A DNA stretch of 64,000 nucleotides from Gammaproteobacteria bacterium (GCA_018820765.1 JAHJNN010000008.1:248001-312000), one strand, 5' to 3'. Positions 12,002-22,183 are shown, counted from the stretch's first letter. Numbers and translations: made by a program. The notes: generated by a model not told the origin, from the letters alone.

Positions 12002-13726
12002 ATGCGACTCCCCATCAGTCTGAAAATCTTCAGCATCACCACCGCCCTGCTGGTGCTGATGGTGGTCGTCACCTGGCTGTCGGTGCTCAACTTCCGCCAG
12101 CTCAACAACCAGGTCCGCGCGCTCGCCGACTGGTACCTGCCCCTGGAGCAGCAGGTGGCCAGCGTGGAAATCCTCATCCGCCAGCAGATGGTGCACATGG
12201 AGCGGGTGCTGGCGGGCATGGAAGTCGCACGCCCCGATGCGGAATTTCTCGCCAAAGAATCGAACGGCTTCGACATGCGCGGCGTCAACGCCGACCAGAT
12301 CGTCGATTCGTCGCTGCGCATGCTGGGCGAGGCCACGGCGCAAAAGGACATCAAACTCGACCGCGTGACGCTCGCCGTCCTGGGCAAGCAGCTGCCCGCG
12401 ATCCAGACCGCACGCCAGCACTTTCACATGACCTTCCGCCTGTTCCAGATCGAGGCGCAGGAAGGCACGCCGCGATCGCAAAAAATCGTCCGCGAAACCC
12501 TGCTGCGCGAGAAGGACACCGTCGATATCGAAATCGGCAAGACCCTCGACATCCTCAACAGACTGACCCAGGACACCGCCATCCAGGCCAAGAAGGAAGA
12601 GAAACGCGCCACCACGCTCAACTGGATCGTCACCGCGATCGCCACCACGCTCGGACTGATCTTTGCCGGCTTCGTCACCCGCTCGCTGGTCGATCCGGTC
12701 AAGCGCCTGGTGGGCGGCACGCGCGCGGTCGAGGCGGGCGACCTCGACGTGGAAATCCTGGTGCGCACCCACGACGAACTGGCCACGCTCGCCACCTCCT
12801 TCAACCACATGGTGGTCGGGCTGCGCGAGAAGGAACGCATCCGCGATACTTTCGGCCAGTACGTCGATCCGCGCATCGTGAAGAGCCTGCTGGAAAACCG
12901 CATCCCGGCCGAACGTGGCGAACGCCAGGTGATGACCGTCTTCTTCTCCGACCTGCAGGATTTCACCCGCCTGTGCGAGGGCTTGACGCCGGACGCCGCG
13001 GTGCGTTTCCTCAACCGCTACTTTTCGCTGATGTCCGAGGTGATCCGGACCCGGCAGGGCATCGTCGACAAGTACATCGGCGACTCAGTCATGGCGTTCT
13101 GGGGCCCACCTTTTACCGATGCCGCCGACCATGCCACCTTGTGCTGCCTCGCCGCCCTGGAACAGATGGCCCGCATGGAAGCCTTCCGTGCCTGGCTGCC
13201 CGAGATGTTCGGCGTCGCCCACGGACTGCCCGTGGTCAACGTGCGCATGGGCATCGCCAGCGGCGAGGTGACGGTGGGCAACATCGGCTCCGAAACCTCG
13301 CGCGGCTACACCGTCATTGGCGACACCGTGAATCTCGCGTCACGTCTGGAACAGGCCAACAAGTTCTACGGCACCCGCATCCTGGTCAACGAGATGACGC
13401 GAGAACTGGCGGGCGACACGCTGGCCTTCCGTGAAATCGACAGCCTGCGCGTCGCCGGCAAGCTGGAAACGGTGCGGGTGTACGAGTTGCTGGGGCTTGC
13501 AGCCGAATTGAGCGAGAGCGACCGGCAGCGGGTGGAGGCGTATGAAGCCGGACTGGCACGCTATCGTGCGCAGGATTGGGGTGCGGCCGAAGCGGCATTC
13601 GGCGAATGCCTCGCGATCGAACCGAAGGATCAGCCGAGCCAGGTCATGCTGGCGCGGATTGCGGCATTCCGGCAGGCGCCGCCGGAGGTGGGGTGGGATG
13701 GGGTTTGGGTGGCGCTGAGTAAGTAA
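12002..13726 (+). CDS. Membrane-bound HAMP-class III adenylate/guanylate cyclase
   Basis: N-terminal TM, HAMP (SLVDPVKRLVGGTRAVEAGDL), cyclase catalytic region (VFFSDLQDFTRLCE, YIGDSVMAFWGPP, GYTVIGDTVNLASRLE). Confidence 0.92.
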   Translation: MRLPISLKIFSITTALLVLMVVVTWLSVLNFRQLNNQVRALADWYLPLEQQVASVEILIRQQMVHMERVLAGMEVARPDAEFLAKESNGFDMRGVNADQIVDSSLRMLGEATAQKDIKLDRVTLAVLGKQLPAIQTARQHFHMTFRLFQIEAQEGTPRSQKIVRETLLREKDTVDIEIGKTLDILNRLTQDTAIQAKKEEKRATTLNWIVTAIATTLGLIFAGFVTRSLVDPVKRLVGGTRAVEAGDLDVEILVRTHDELATLATSFNHMVVGLREKERIRDTFGQYVDPRIVKSLLENRIPAERGERQVMTVFFSDLQDFTRLCEGLTPDAAVRFLNRYFSLMSEVIRTRQGIVDKYIGDSVMAFWGPPFTDAADHATLCCLAALEQMARMEAFRAWLPEMFGVAHGLPVVNVRMGIASGEVTVGNIGSETSRGYTVIGDTVNLASRLEQANKFYGTRILVNEMTRELAGDTLAFREIDSLRVAGKLETVRVYELLGLAAELSESDRQRVEAYEAGLARYRAQDWGAAEAAFGECLAIEPKDQPSQVMLARIAAFRQAPPEVGWDGVWVALSK

Positions 13727-13767
13727 GGCTGTTTGAGTGCCGATCTCGGGGATGGCGGAGTGATGGA

Positions 13768-14700
13768 CTAGCCTTGAGCAGCAGAACAATCAGGTGGACG
13801 AATCTCATCGCCGTCGGGCAGATCGTGACGATGATAGATTTCTTGAAACGCAAAAAAGTGGGCGAAAAATGTATGTGCATTCTTCCCCTTGCGCTGCAAA
13901 TCGAATGCTCTGGGGGCTTTCTCAGAAAGCAGTATCTTTAATACTAACGATAGGTATTTGAGCGTTTCATTAATAACTGCTGCTGCGTGGTTTGCAGTGT
14001 GAATGCTGATAACGCCATGAGGTTCCGTAGAAACCATATCGGGGTATCCAAGAAGAGGTGGCACCATGCTTCGGAATGCGCCCGAGGCATCGCCATGGAC
14101 GGATGAGGATAAATTTGTTTTAAGTGCTTTTCTATGCTGAATATGCTCTTCAGTTTCCCGCTCCGAAAGCCCAGCTATTTGGCAGGCGGTTCTAAGATAT
14201 TTGTACACCTTTCCATACCCGATACTTCTATTCCAAAGCGCATCAAAATCGATTTGATCGTCACCAAAAAGTTGAAGAGAAAACTCTTGATCTATTAGGC
14301 AAGCAATCGATACATCGAGTGCTTCAAGGTAGTTTCTAGTTGTTGGGCGACAGGTTTCTTCCAGACCATTGGCTAACAGAAGGCGAATGGCTATTAGACA
14401 GTTAACAGATCGATGAGCCTGTGAGAGGAACGCTGCACTCTGCGTGTTCATCTTCGGTTCACCGATAAACTTTGTAAACAGAAGCAGACACGTCGTGGCT
14501 TCTCTAAGCAGGAACATGTGCTTGGGCATTAGTTGCCAAGCATCGCTGTTGGCGGTGCTAAATGATTCCGTTAGATACTTTTCTAAATCAAAGAAGGCTG
14601 CTTCATCGAAGGGAGCTGCCTTTTTCAAATTCCAAATATCAAGGAACTCCGCATGCATTTCAGATGAGCTCAGGTTCATGGCAATAGAGGGCAGTATCAA
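13768..14700 (-). CDS. Hypothetical protein (310 aa), overlaps antitoxin gene by 4 bp
   Basis: Long AT-richer ORF on the same strand as the TA pair; start overlaps the upstream gene stop. Confidence 0.6.
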   Translation of the reverse strand: MILPSIAMNLSSSEMHAEFLDIWNLKKAAPFDEAAFFDLEKYLTESFSTANSDAWQLMPKHMFLLREATTCLLLFTKFIGEPKMNTQSAAFLSQAHRSVNCLIAIRLLLANGLEETCRPTTRNYLEALDVSIACLIDQEFSLQLFGDDQIDFDALWNRSIGYGKVYKYLRTACQIAGLSERETEEHIQHRKALKTNLSSSVHGDASGAFRSMVPPLLGYPDMVSTEPHGVISIHTANHAAAVINETLKYLSLVLKILLSEKAPRAFDLQRKGKNAHTFFAHFFAFQEIYHRHDLPDGDEIRPPDCSAAQG

Positions 14701-15014
14701 GCCGCTTCCGCATGCAGTCGCACGCCAAGCGCGCGCGCAACCTTGAGCACGGTAGAAAAGCTCGGATTGCCGTTTTCACTGAGCGCCTTGTAGAGACTTT
14801 CCCGGCTGAGGCCGGCATCGCGCGCAACCTGAGACATGCCCTTGGCACGGGCGATGTCCCCCAGCGCGCGGGCGATGCCTGCAGCATCGTCTGGCGCCTC
14901 TTCCAGCCAGGCGTCGAGATAGGCGGCCATTTCCTCGGGGGTGCGAAGCTGCTCGGCCACGTCGTAGGGAATGGTTTTCGTTCTGGTGGTCGGTTTGGTC
15001 GATGCCTTGGGCAT
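14697..15014 (-). CDS. HigA-like addiction-module antidote (XRE family)
   Basis: AEQLRTPEEMAAYLDAWLEEAPDDAAGIARALGDIARAKGMSQVARDAGLSRESLYKALSENGNPSFSTVLKVARALG. Confidence 0.87.
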   Translation of the reverse strand: MPKASTKPTTRTKTIPYDVAEQLRTPEEMAAYLDAWLEEAPDDAAGIARALGDIARAKGMSQVARDAGLSRESLYKALSENGNPSFSTVLKVARALGVRLHAEAA

Positions 15015-15018
15015 GTCT

Positions 15019-15312
15019 TTACTCCTGCAAATTGCTGGCGAGCGTGGTGGCCATCTTGATGTCCTGCTGCTGCGTCGACTTGTCGCCGCCGGCGAGCAGG
15101 ATGATCAATTCCCCGTTTCGCTCCGTGTAATACACTCGGTAACCGGGGCCGACGTCAATCTTCAACTCGGCTATTCCATGCGTGAGATTGCGATGCTGTC
15201 CCGGGTTGCCGTGAGCCAGCCGGTCCACACGCATTTGAATGCGGGCGCGGCCGGCTCGATCTTTCAGGTCATTGATCCAGTCCCGATAGACCTCGGTCAT
15301 CGATACGCGCAT
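15019..15312 (-). CDS. HigB/RelE-like addiction-module toxin
   Basis: DWINDLKDRAGRARIQMRVDRLAHGNPGQHRNLTHGIAELKIDVGPGYRVYYTERNGELIILLAGGDKSTQQQDI. Confidence 0.88.
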   Translation of the reverse strand: MRVSMTEVYRDWINDLKDRAGRARIQMRVDRLAHGNPGQHRNLTHGIAELKIDVGPGYRVYYTERNGELIILLAGGDKSTQQQDIKMATTLASNLQE

Positions 15313-15363
15313 GACCGAAGTGTATCCTATAGACTACAGATGTCAAGAATGCGATGAGGGACG

Positions 15364-15660
15364 CTATTCGACGATCCCTTCATCCCCATGACACGTACAC
15401 TCCGGCTCATTGCTGGTGGTGTTGTCGCAGCACACGATCTTGCCGGCGCGGCAGCCGCAGATGCCTTTATGGTCCTTGCAGCATTTTGTTTGGATCTGGG
15501 CGAGATGCATGCCCTTTGCATTCGCGAGGCAGGCCTCGGGTGAAATCGATGTCTGCTGCACGGCAGCAGGCGTGCGGTCTACAGTTGAATCGGCGGCGGC
15601 CGGGAGCAGGAAGCAGGCCGGGACGAAGGCCAGCAGGGCGAGCAGGGAACGGATTTGCAT
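15364..15660 (-). CDS. Small Cys-rich exported protein
   Basis: Signal peptide and CCKDHKGICGCRAGKIVCCDNTTSNEPECTC. Confidence 0.5.
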   Translation of the reverse strand: MQIRSLLALLAFVPACFLLPAAADSTVDRTPAAVQQTSISPEACLANAKGMHLAQIQTKCCKDHKGICGCRAGKIVCCDNTTSNEPECTCHGDEGIVE

Positions 15661-15705
15661 GGAAGTCTCCTTGGGAGAAGCGGCTGCCTCACTATAGCCG
15701 ATGCG

Positions 15706-16866
15706 CTACCCGTCGCGCAGCAGCAGCCCCAGCATCAGCGCGGCCGCCACCAGAATCGCCGCCAGCAGGGTGAAGGCGCTGCCGTAGCCGGCGGCGCCGA
15801 CCATGAAGCCGGTTAGCACGGGGCCGATCGACTGGCCGACGTCCATCACGGTGCGCAGCACGCCCATCGACGAGCCGTACCGGCCGTCCTTGGTGAGGTC
15901 GGCGACGAGCGCAGCGGTGGACGAGGTGACGGTGGCGAAGCCGAGGCCGAACACCAGGCTCAGCACCGACAGGCCGATGAAGTTCGGGAAATAGGGCAGC
16001 AGCACGACGCTCGCCGCGCCGATCAGGAGGCCCGGCAGGATGACGCGGCGGCGGCCGACGCGGTCCGACACGCGGCCCATCAGCGGCTTGGCGAACACGA
16101 TGCTGAGAAGCTGCGCGCCGAGGATGATGCCGATCTGCCATGCCGGGATGCCGAGCGAGGCGGCGAACAGGGCGAGAAAGGCTTCGATGGCGCCGAACAC
16201 CAGGTATTGCGCCGCCTCGACCAGACTCACCAGCATGATGCCGCGGTCGCGCAGCACGGTGACGAGGCTCGACCAGAAATGCGGCAGTTCCAGTTTCGTC
16301 GTCGGGCGCGGTTCGTGGTCGCGCAGCAGCAGGCCGGCCGCCAGCGCCAGCACGCCGGCGATCGCGCAGGCGATGTACACCGCGCCGAAGCTCGCCAGCG
16401 AAATCAGCGCGCCGCCGAGAAAGGGTGCGATGGAGCGGCCGACGATGGTGACCGACGAGTAGGTGGACAGCCGCGTCGCGCGGTCGGCGCTGTAGCGTTC
16501 GGCGATGGCCGCGCTCGCCACGGTACCGAAGATCGCGGTGGCGAAGCCGTGATAGAAGCGCACCGCCATCAGTTGCCAGGCGGTTTCGATCACCAGATAC
16601 AGAAAGGGCGCGGTGGCGAACACGACCAGAGAGGCCAGCAGCACGCGCCGCTTGCCCAGATGGTCGGACAGCGCGCCGGCGGGGTAGCTGATGAGGATGC
16701 CGGGGATCGTCGAGGCCATGACGATCCAGCCGATTTCGGCTGGCGTGGCGTTGAGCGAGGCGGCGAACAGCGGCAACACCGGCGTTTTCGACAGCGTGGA
16801 GCTGAAGATGGCCAGCCCGCCGATGAGCGCGATGAGGACGAAGAACGAGGGATGGGCGGGTTTCAT
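15706..16866 (-). CDS. Major facilitator superfamily transporter
   Basis: 12-TM hydrophobic pattern; PAGALSDHLGKRRVLL and GRVSDRVGRRRVILPG motifs. Confidence 0.88.
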   Translation of the reverse strand: MKPAHPSFFVLIALIGGLAIFSSTLSKTPVLPLFAASLNATPAEIGWIVMASTIPGILISYPAGALSDHLGKRRVLLASLVVFATAPFLYLVIETAWQLMAVRFYHGFATAIFGTVASAAIAERYSADRATRLSTYSSVTIVGRSIAPFLGGALISLASFGAVYIACAIAGVLALAAGLLLRDHEPRPTTKLELPHFWSSLVTVLRDRGIMLVSLVEAAQYLVFGAIEAFLALFAASLGIPAWQIGIILGAQLLSIVFAKPLMGRVSDRVGRRRVILPGLLIGAASVVLLPYFPNFIGLSVLSLVFGLGFATVTSSTAALVADLTKDGRYGSSMGVLRTVMDVGQSIGPVLTGFMVGAAGYGSAFTLLAAILVAAALMLGLLLRDG

Positions 16867-16983
16867 TCTTGGCGCGCGGATTTTTTGTGACTGTAGTGCG
16901 AATCGCACCGCAGGCGGGAAAAAAACTAAAGTACGTGCTGGATGTGGGAGCCCTCGGGCCGAATTGTCGCGGCGGGGGCGCCG

Positions 16984-17102
16984 GTGCGTGGTTGTTGCCG
17001 CTTCAGCGGCTTTAGTGCGTGGTTGTTGCCGATTTATCGGCTTTACAACCACGGCCTCCCCCTTGCGGGGACAACCACGGCCTACCCCTTGCGGGTGCTC
17101 CC
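16984..17102. repeat. Short tandem and inverted repeats in intergenic region
   Basis: gtgcgtggttgttgccg(ctt)cagcggcttta repeated; caaccacggcctcccccttgcgggg / caaccacggcctaccccttgcgggt. Confidence 0.7.
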
Positions 17103-17144
17103 ACAGGGAAGATGGGAGCAATCCGGCATGTCGCATAGGGCACT

Positions 17145-18332
17145 ATGAACCTCGACGCTTCGTCCGTCCTCTTCGGCGCCTTCGACCGCCACAACTTCGG
17201 CGACCTGCTGTTTCCGCATCTGCTGGAAGCGCTGCTGCCGGGACAGGCGTTCGGGTTCGCCGGGCTGGCCACGCGTGACCTGCGGCCTTTCGGCGGCCAC
17301 CGGGTGAGGCCGCTTCCCGCGCGGCCGAGGCAACTGATCCATGCCGGCGGCGAGCTGCTGACCTGCAGCGCCTGGCAGGCTGCCGTGATGCTGCTCGACC
17401 CGGCCGAGGCCGCTGCAGCCATCGCGCGCTACGACGCCGATCCGGCCGCGGCCGCCGCGTGGGCGGCCCGGCAGCTCGGCACCACGCGAACCATGCCCTA
17501 CGTCGTCGGGCGCGACGCGCTGGCGCCGGGCGGCAGGCTGATCTTCAACGCCGTCGGCGGGGTGGAGTGGAATGTCCTGGCGGCCGCGCAGCGCGAAGAA
17601 GTGAAGACGGCGCTCCGATCGGCGGACTGGCTCAGCGTGCGCGACCACGTCACCCAGGCCGCCCTGCGGGCAGAAGGTATCGCCGCGCCGCTGTGCCCTG
17701 ATCCGGCGGTGGTGGTGGAACAGTGCTTCGGCGAACTGATCCGCCGGCACTGGCAGCAGGGCGCGGCAAAGGCGATCCGCGACGCTTTCCCGCGGGGCTA
17801 TCTCGCGTGCCAGTTCAGCGCGGATTTTGCCGACGACGCCAGCCTGGATGGGCTGGCGCAAGGTCTGTCGAAGGTGGTTGCGGCAACCGGTCTGGGCGTG
17901 GCGCTGTTCCGCGCTGGCGCGGCGCCGTGGCACGACGATCCGGCGCTCTACGAAAAACTGCAGCGCCGGCTGCCGCCCGGCACGGCGCGGCTGTTCCCGT
18001 CGCTACACCTGTGGGACCTCTGCGCGCTCATCGCCGCCAGCCGCGGCGTGGCGTGCAGCAGCCTGCACGGCCGCATCGTCGCGCTGGCCTATGGGCTGCC
18101 GCGGGTGAGCCTCGCGCCGCCGAAGCAGGGCTCGCGCCTCGACAAGCGGGCCGCTTCTGCCGAAACCTGGGAGCCGGATGCGATCCCCCGCAGCGTGGCG
18201 GTCGAACGCATCGAGCCCGCGCTGATGCAGGCGCTGGCAGTGCCACCCGACATCCTGCACGAGAACGCGGCCAGCCTGCGTGCGCGCTACCTGCAAAGCC
18301 AGGCGCAGTGGACCGGCCTGCTGACGCCCTGA
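17145..18332 (+). CDS. Polysaccharide pyruvyl transferase family protein
   Basis: LFGAFDRHNFGDLLFPHLLEALL start and C-terminal ACSSLHGRIVALAYGLPRVSL motif. Confidence 0.75.
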   Translation: MNLDASSVLFGAFDRHNFGDLLFPHLLEALLPGQAFGFAGLATRDLRPFGGHRVRPLPARPRQLIHAGGELLTCSAWQAAVMLLDPAEAAAAIARYDADPAAAAAWAARQLGTTRTMPYVVGRDALAPGGRLIFNAVGGVEWNVLAAAQREEVKTALRSADWLSVRDHVTQAALRAEGIAAPLCPDPAVVVEQCFGELIRRHWQQGAAKAIRDAFPRGYLACQFSADFADDASLDGLAQGLSKVVAATGLGVALFRAGAAPWHDDPALYEKLQRRLPPGTARLFPSLHLWDLCALIAASRGVACSSLHGRIVALAYGLPRVSLAPPKQGSRLDKRAASAETWEPDAIPRSVAVERIEPALMQALAVPPDILHENAASLRARYLQSQAQWTGLLTP

Positions 18333-18392
18333 ATCGGGCCGGTCCATCTTGCGCAATAATCCAGTCACCCCACCAAGCCCTGAACCCACACC

Positions 18393-20837
18393 ATGCCGAT
18401 TGCCACCCTGTCTGCCGCCGACCTTCGACTGACGCTCGACCCCGCCTCGCTGGGATTTGCGGACACCACCGAGTTGATGGGGGAACCGCTGCCGTGGATC
18501 GGCCAGGCGCGTGCCGAGGCCGCCGCGCGCTTCGGCCTTGGCATGGACCAGCCCAACTACAACCTGTTCGTGCTGGGCGACGTGGGCAGCGGGCGCTCCT
18601 CGCTGCTCAAGCAGGCGATGCGCGAGGTGGCGGCGACGAAGCGGGTGCCGCCCGACCTTTGCTACCTGCACAACTTCGACGCGCCGGAGCGGCCGCTGGC
18701 GCTGCGCCTGCCGGCCGGTGAGGGGCGGCTGCTGCGCCAGTCGCTGGCGCAGGTGGTGAAGACGCTGCAAGGCGAAATCCCGCAGCGTCTGGCGGGGCAG
18801 GATTTCAAATCCGAGAGCGAGCGCATCGAAAAGGCCTGGAAGGACGACGTGGCGCGGCATTACGCCGAGCTGACCGCGTTTGCCGAGGCACGCAGCTTTG
18901 CGCTGCACCGCGAGGCCGGGCGCATGGTGTTCACGCTGATCGGCAAGAAGGGGCAGGCGCTCACCGAGGACGAGGTGCTGGCATTGCCAAAGGCGCGCCG
19001 TGCGGCGGTGGAGCAGGGCGAGCAGGAACTGCGCGTCGAGATCACCCGCTACATCGAGAAGACCCAGCCGCTGGAGCGCGCGATGTACGAGGCGCTGGCG
19101 GCGCTGCGGCGCCAGGTGGTGAGGCCGCTGGTCGAGCGCGAACTGCAGGCGATCCGTGCCGGGCTGAAGAAGCAGATCAAGGACGCCGCCAAGCTCAACG
19201 CCTGGCTCGATGCACTGGAACAGGACGTGTTCGACAACCTGGAGCTGTTCAGCGGCGACGAGGACGACGAGGACCGGCAGGACGCGCTGCATTCCGTGCT
19301 GGCGCGCTACCGCGTCAACCTGGTGGTCGACAACGCGGGCCTCGCCGGCGCGCCGGTGATCGTCGAGGACAACCCGCTGTTCCGCGCGCTGTTCGGCAGC
19401 ATCGAATATCAGTCCGAGAACGACGTGCTGATGACCGACTTCTCGCGCATCCGCGCCGGCAGCCTGCTGCAGGCGCACGGCGGTTTTTTGATGCTGCACC
19501 TGCGCGACGTACTGGCCGATCCGCTGGTGTGGGAGAAGCTGCGGCGCTTCCTGCGCAGCGGGCGGCTGCAGATCGAGGAGCCGGGCGTGTCGTTCTCGCC
19601 GATCGCGGCGGTGTCGCTGTCGCCGGAGGCGGTCGACGTCGAGGTCAAGCTGGTGCTGGTCGGCTCGCGTGACCAGTATTATGAACTGCAGGAAGCGGCG
19701 CCGGAGTTCGCCCGTCACTTCCGCGCCAAGGTGGATTTCGCCGACAGCTTCGTCGCCAGCGCCGACACCCGCCGCGCCTCGGCGATTTTCGTCGCCCATG
19801 CCTGCCGCGAGCATGGCTTGCCGCATTTTTCGGCGGCGGCGGTGGCGCGCCTGCTCGAGGAATCGCACCGCGAGGCCGCCGACCAGACGCGCGAGAGCGC
19901 GATTTTCGCGCGCACCGAAGCGCTGGTGATGGAAAGCGCGGCGATCTGCCGCGCACGCGGGCCGGGCCTGGTGGCGGCGGCCGATGTGGAAGCGGCGCTG
20001 GCGGCGCACGCCGCGCGGCACGATTACCCCGAGCAGCGGCTGCGCGAGGAGATTGCCGAGGGCGATCTGATGATCGAATTCAGCGGCGAGCGGGTGGGCC
20101 AGCTCAACGGGCTCAGCCAGGTCGATCTGGGCGATTACCGCTTCGGCCTGCCGGTGCGGCTGTCGGCGCACAGCTATGCGGGCGAGGACGGCCTGCTCAA
20201 CATCGAACGCGAGGTCGAGCTGTCCGGCCCGATCCACGACAAGGGCGTGTTCATCCTGCAGAACTATCTGGCGGCGCTGTTCGCCCACCTGGCGCCGCTG
20301 TCCCTCAATGCGTCCATCGTCTTCGAGCAGCACTACCACGAAGTGGAAGGCGATTCCGCCTCCTGCGCCGAGCTCTATGCGCTGCTGTCGGCGCTGTCGG
20401 GCCTGCCGCTGAAACAGGGCATCGCCGTCACCGGCGCGCTCAACCAGCACGGCGAGGTGCTGCCGGTGGGCGGCATCAACGAAAAGATCGAGGGCTGGTT
20501 CCGCGTATGCGAGGCCGCCGGGCTGGATGGCAGCCAGGGCGTGCTGATTCCCGCGCGCAACCGCCGCCATCTGATGCTGGCGCCGCAGCTGGCGGCGGCG
20601 GTCGCGCAGGGGCGCTTCCATATCCATGCCGCCAACCACGTAAGCGCCGGCATCGAGCTCTTGACCGGGGTGGCGGCAGGCGAGCCCGACGCGGCAGGCC
20701 ACTACCCCCACGGCAGCGTGCTGGGCCATGCGCAGGACGCCCTGCTGGCCTACCGCCGCGCCGTTCAGCAGCAGGAACATCCCAAGCCGCCGCGACGGCA
20801 TTTTCGCGGTAGCGAGCTTCACCCCAAGCGGCGATAG
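18393..20837 (+). CDS. Lon-like AAA+ protease (LonB-type, substrate-independent family call)
   Basis: 814 aa; C-terminal S16 proteolytic region HYHEVEGDSASCAELYALLSALSGLPLKQGIAVTGALNQHGEVLPVGGINEKIEGWF. Confidence 0.9.
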   Translation: MPIATLSAADLRLTLDPASLGFADTTELMGEPLPWIGQARAEAAARFGLGMDQPNYNLFVLGDVGSGRSSLLKQAMREVAATKRVPPDLCYLHNFDAPERPLALRLPAGEGRLLRQSLAQVVKTLQGEIPQRLAGQDFKSESERIEKAWKDDVARHYAELTAFAEARSFALHREAGRMVFTLIGKKGQALTEDEVLALPKARRAAVEQGEQELRVEITRYIEKTQPLERAMYEALAALRRQVVRPLVERELQAIRAGLKKQIKDAAKLNAWLDALEQDVFDNLELFSGDEDDEDRQDALHSVLARYRVNLVVDNAGLAGAPVIVEDNPLFRALFGSIEYQSENDVLMTDFSRIRAGSLLQAHGGFLMLHLRDVLADPLVWEKLRRFLRSGRLQIEEPGVSFSPIAAVSLSPEAVDVEVKLVLVGSRDQYYELQEAAPEFARHFRAKVDFADSFVASADTRRASAIFVAHACREHGLPHFSAAAVARLLEESHREAADQTRESAIFARTEALVMESAAICRARGPGLVAAADVEAALAAHAARHDYPEQRLREEIAEGDLMIEFSGERVGQLNGLSQVDLGDYRFGLPVRLSAHSYAGEDGLLNIEREVELSGPIHDKGVFILQNYLAALFAHLAPLSLNASIVFEQHYHEVEGDSASCAELYALLSALSGLPLKQGIAVTGALNQHGEVLPVGGINEKIEGWFRVCEAAGLDGSQGVLIPARNRRHLMLAPQLAAAVAQGRFHIHAANHVSAGIELLTGVAAGEPDAAGHYPHGSVLGHAQDALLAYRRAVQQQEHPKPPRRHFRGSELHPKRR

Positions 20838-20905
20838 CGCCATCTGCAGGCGGTCGGCGTTGGGCTATATTGGAAATCGACCTATCGTTTTGCAAGGAGC
20901 CGATC

Positions 20906-21394
20906 ATGAACGCACTGCATCGCATGGAACGTTATCTCGACGAGCACATGATTCCGTTCGACGTCGTGGTGCATCCGCACTCGCAGAGCAGCGCCGAAAC
21001 CGCGCGCGCGGCGGAGGTGGATGCCAGTCGCCTCGCCAAGGGCGTGCTGCTGGACGGCCTCGGCTGCCAGATGGTGGCGATGATTCCCGCCAATCAGGAA
21101 ATCCACCTCGGCAAGCTGGCGCAGGATGTCGGCATGGAAGTCAGCCTGGCCGACGAGGCCAGCGTGAGCCGCCTGTTCAGCGAATGTGATCCCGGCGTGG
21201 TGCCGGGCCTGCCGAACGCCTGGGGGGTGGAAATGGTGTGGGACGACGATCTGATGGCGCAGCCGGATATCTACCTGGAAGCCGGCGACCACGAGCGCCT
21301 GCTGCACATCGAGACCCGCTACCTGCGCGAGGTGTTCGGCGACGCCCCGCACTGCCACTTCAGCCAGCCGCGGATGCAACACCTCCAGACCTGA
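20906..21394 (+). CDS. YbaK/EbsC-type aminoacyl-tRNA deacylase-like protein
   Basis: MNALHRMERYLDEHMIPFDVVVHPHSQSSAETARAAEVDASRLAKGVLL. Confidence 0.85.
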   Translation: MNALHRMERYLDEHMIPFDVVVHPHSQSSAETARAAEVDASRLAKGVLLDGLGCQMVAMIPANQEIHLGKLAQDVGMEVSLADEASVSRLFSECDPGVVPGLPNAWGVEMVWDDDLMAQPDIYLEAGDHERLLHIETRYLREVFGDAPHCHFSQPRMQHLQT

Positions 21395-21469
21395 CGCACC
21401 CAGCCGGGCTATTCCCCTGCGCGGGGGATTGAATTAGGCTTGAGCCTGCGGCGCGTGGCGCGCTGAACG

Positions 21470-22027
21470 ATGAACGGCCCAGGCAGTCTCTCCCGCGTGA
21501 ACATAAAAGAACCTGATTCCACCCCTAACCCGCACCGCCCGCTCGGGCGTGGCATGGCTTTTGTCGCCAGCCTGCTGGTGCTGGGGATGTTCTATCTCTA
21601 TTTCGAAAACACCCTGCAGGCGCGCTCCCATCCCAACCGGGCGCTGCAGATCGCGCCGGGAACCGAACTGGTGCTGAAGCGCAGCAGCGACGGCCACTAT
21701 GTCTTCCCCGGCACCATCAACGGCCAGCCGGTCACCTTCCTGCTCGATACCGGCGCCACGCTGGTGTCGGTGCCGGCGCATCTGGCCGGCGAACTGGGGC
21801 TGAAAGCGGGCGCGCATCAGCAGTCGATCACCGCCAACGGTACGGTCGTCACCCGGGCCACGCGGGTGGATGCGCTGGCGTTCGGCCCCTTCGACCTGCG
21901 CGGCGTCCCCGCCAGCCTCAACCCCGGCATGCGGGACGATCAGGTATTGCTCGGGATGAGCGTGCTGAAGCATCTGGAGTTCACCCAGCGCGGCGATACC
22001 CTGATCCTTCGCGCGCTGGGGAGTTGA
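21470..22027 (+). CDS. Retropepsin-like clan AA aspartic protease
   Basis: TM anchor then GTINGQPVTFLLDTGATLVSVPAHLAGELGL. Confidence 0.87.
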   Translation: MNGPGSLSRVNIKEPDSTPNPHRPLGRGMAFVASLLVLGMFYLYFENTLQARSHPNRALQIAPGTELVLKRSSDGHYVFPGTINGQPVTFLLDTGATLVSVPAHLAGELGLKAGAHQQSITANGTVVTRATRVDALAFGPFDLRGVPASLNPGMRDDQVLLGMSVLKHLEFTQRGDTLILRALGS

Positions 22028-22041
22028 TTGAAAAAAGCGCT

Positions 22042-22069
22042 TTGACACTGCAATCTTCTGTGCTATTAA
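22042..22069 (+). promoter_or_regulatory. Putative sigma-70 promoter of csp gene
   Basis: TTGACA - 16 nt - TATTAA. Confidence 0.5.
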
Positions 22070-22183
22070 TACGTTCATCTGTTGGATTCAAGCTTTAATT
22101 GCGGTACCTCTGGTAAGCGTTTTCCTTGAAATTCGATCGATAAGGGCATGTCGCCCAATTTTTTTTGATAGATAGGAAACAAG

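Noticed and set aside
18003-20843. 946-aa minus-strand ORF opposite the Lon-like gene
   Set aside because: Arg/Gln/Ala-rich mirror ORF; the plus strand has recognisable protease motifs
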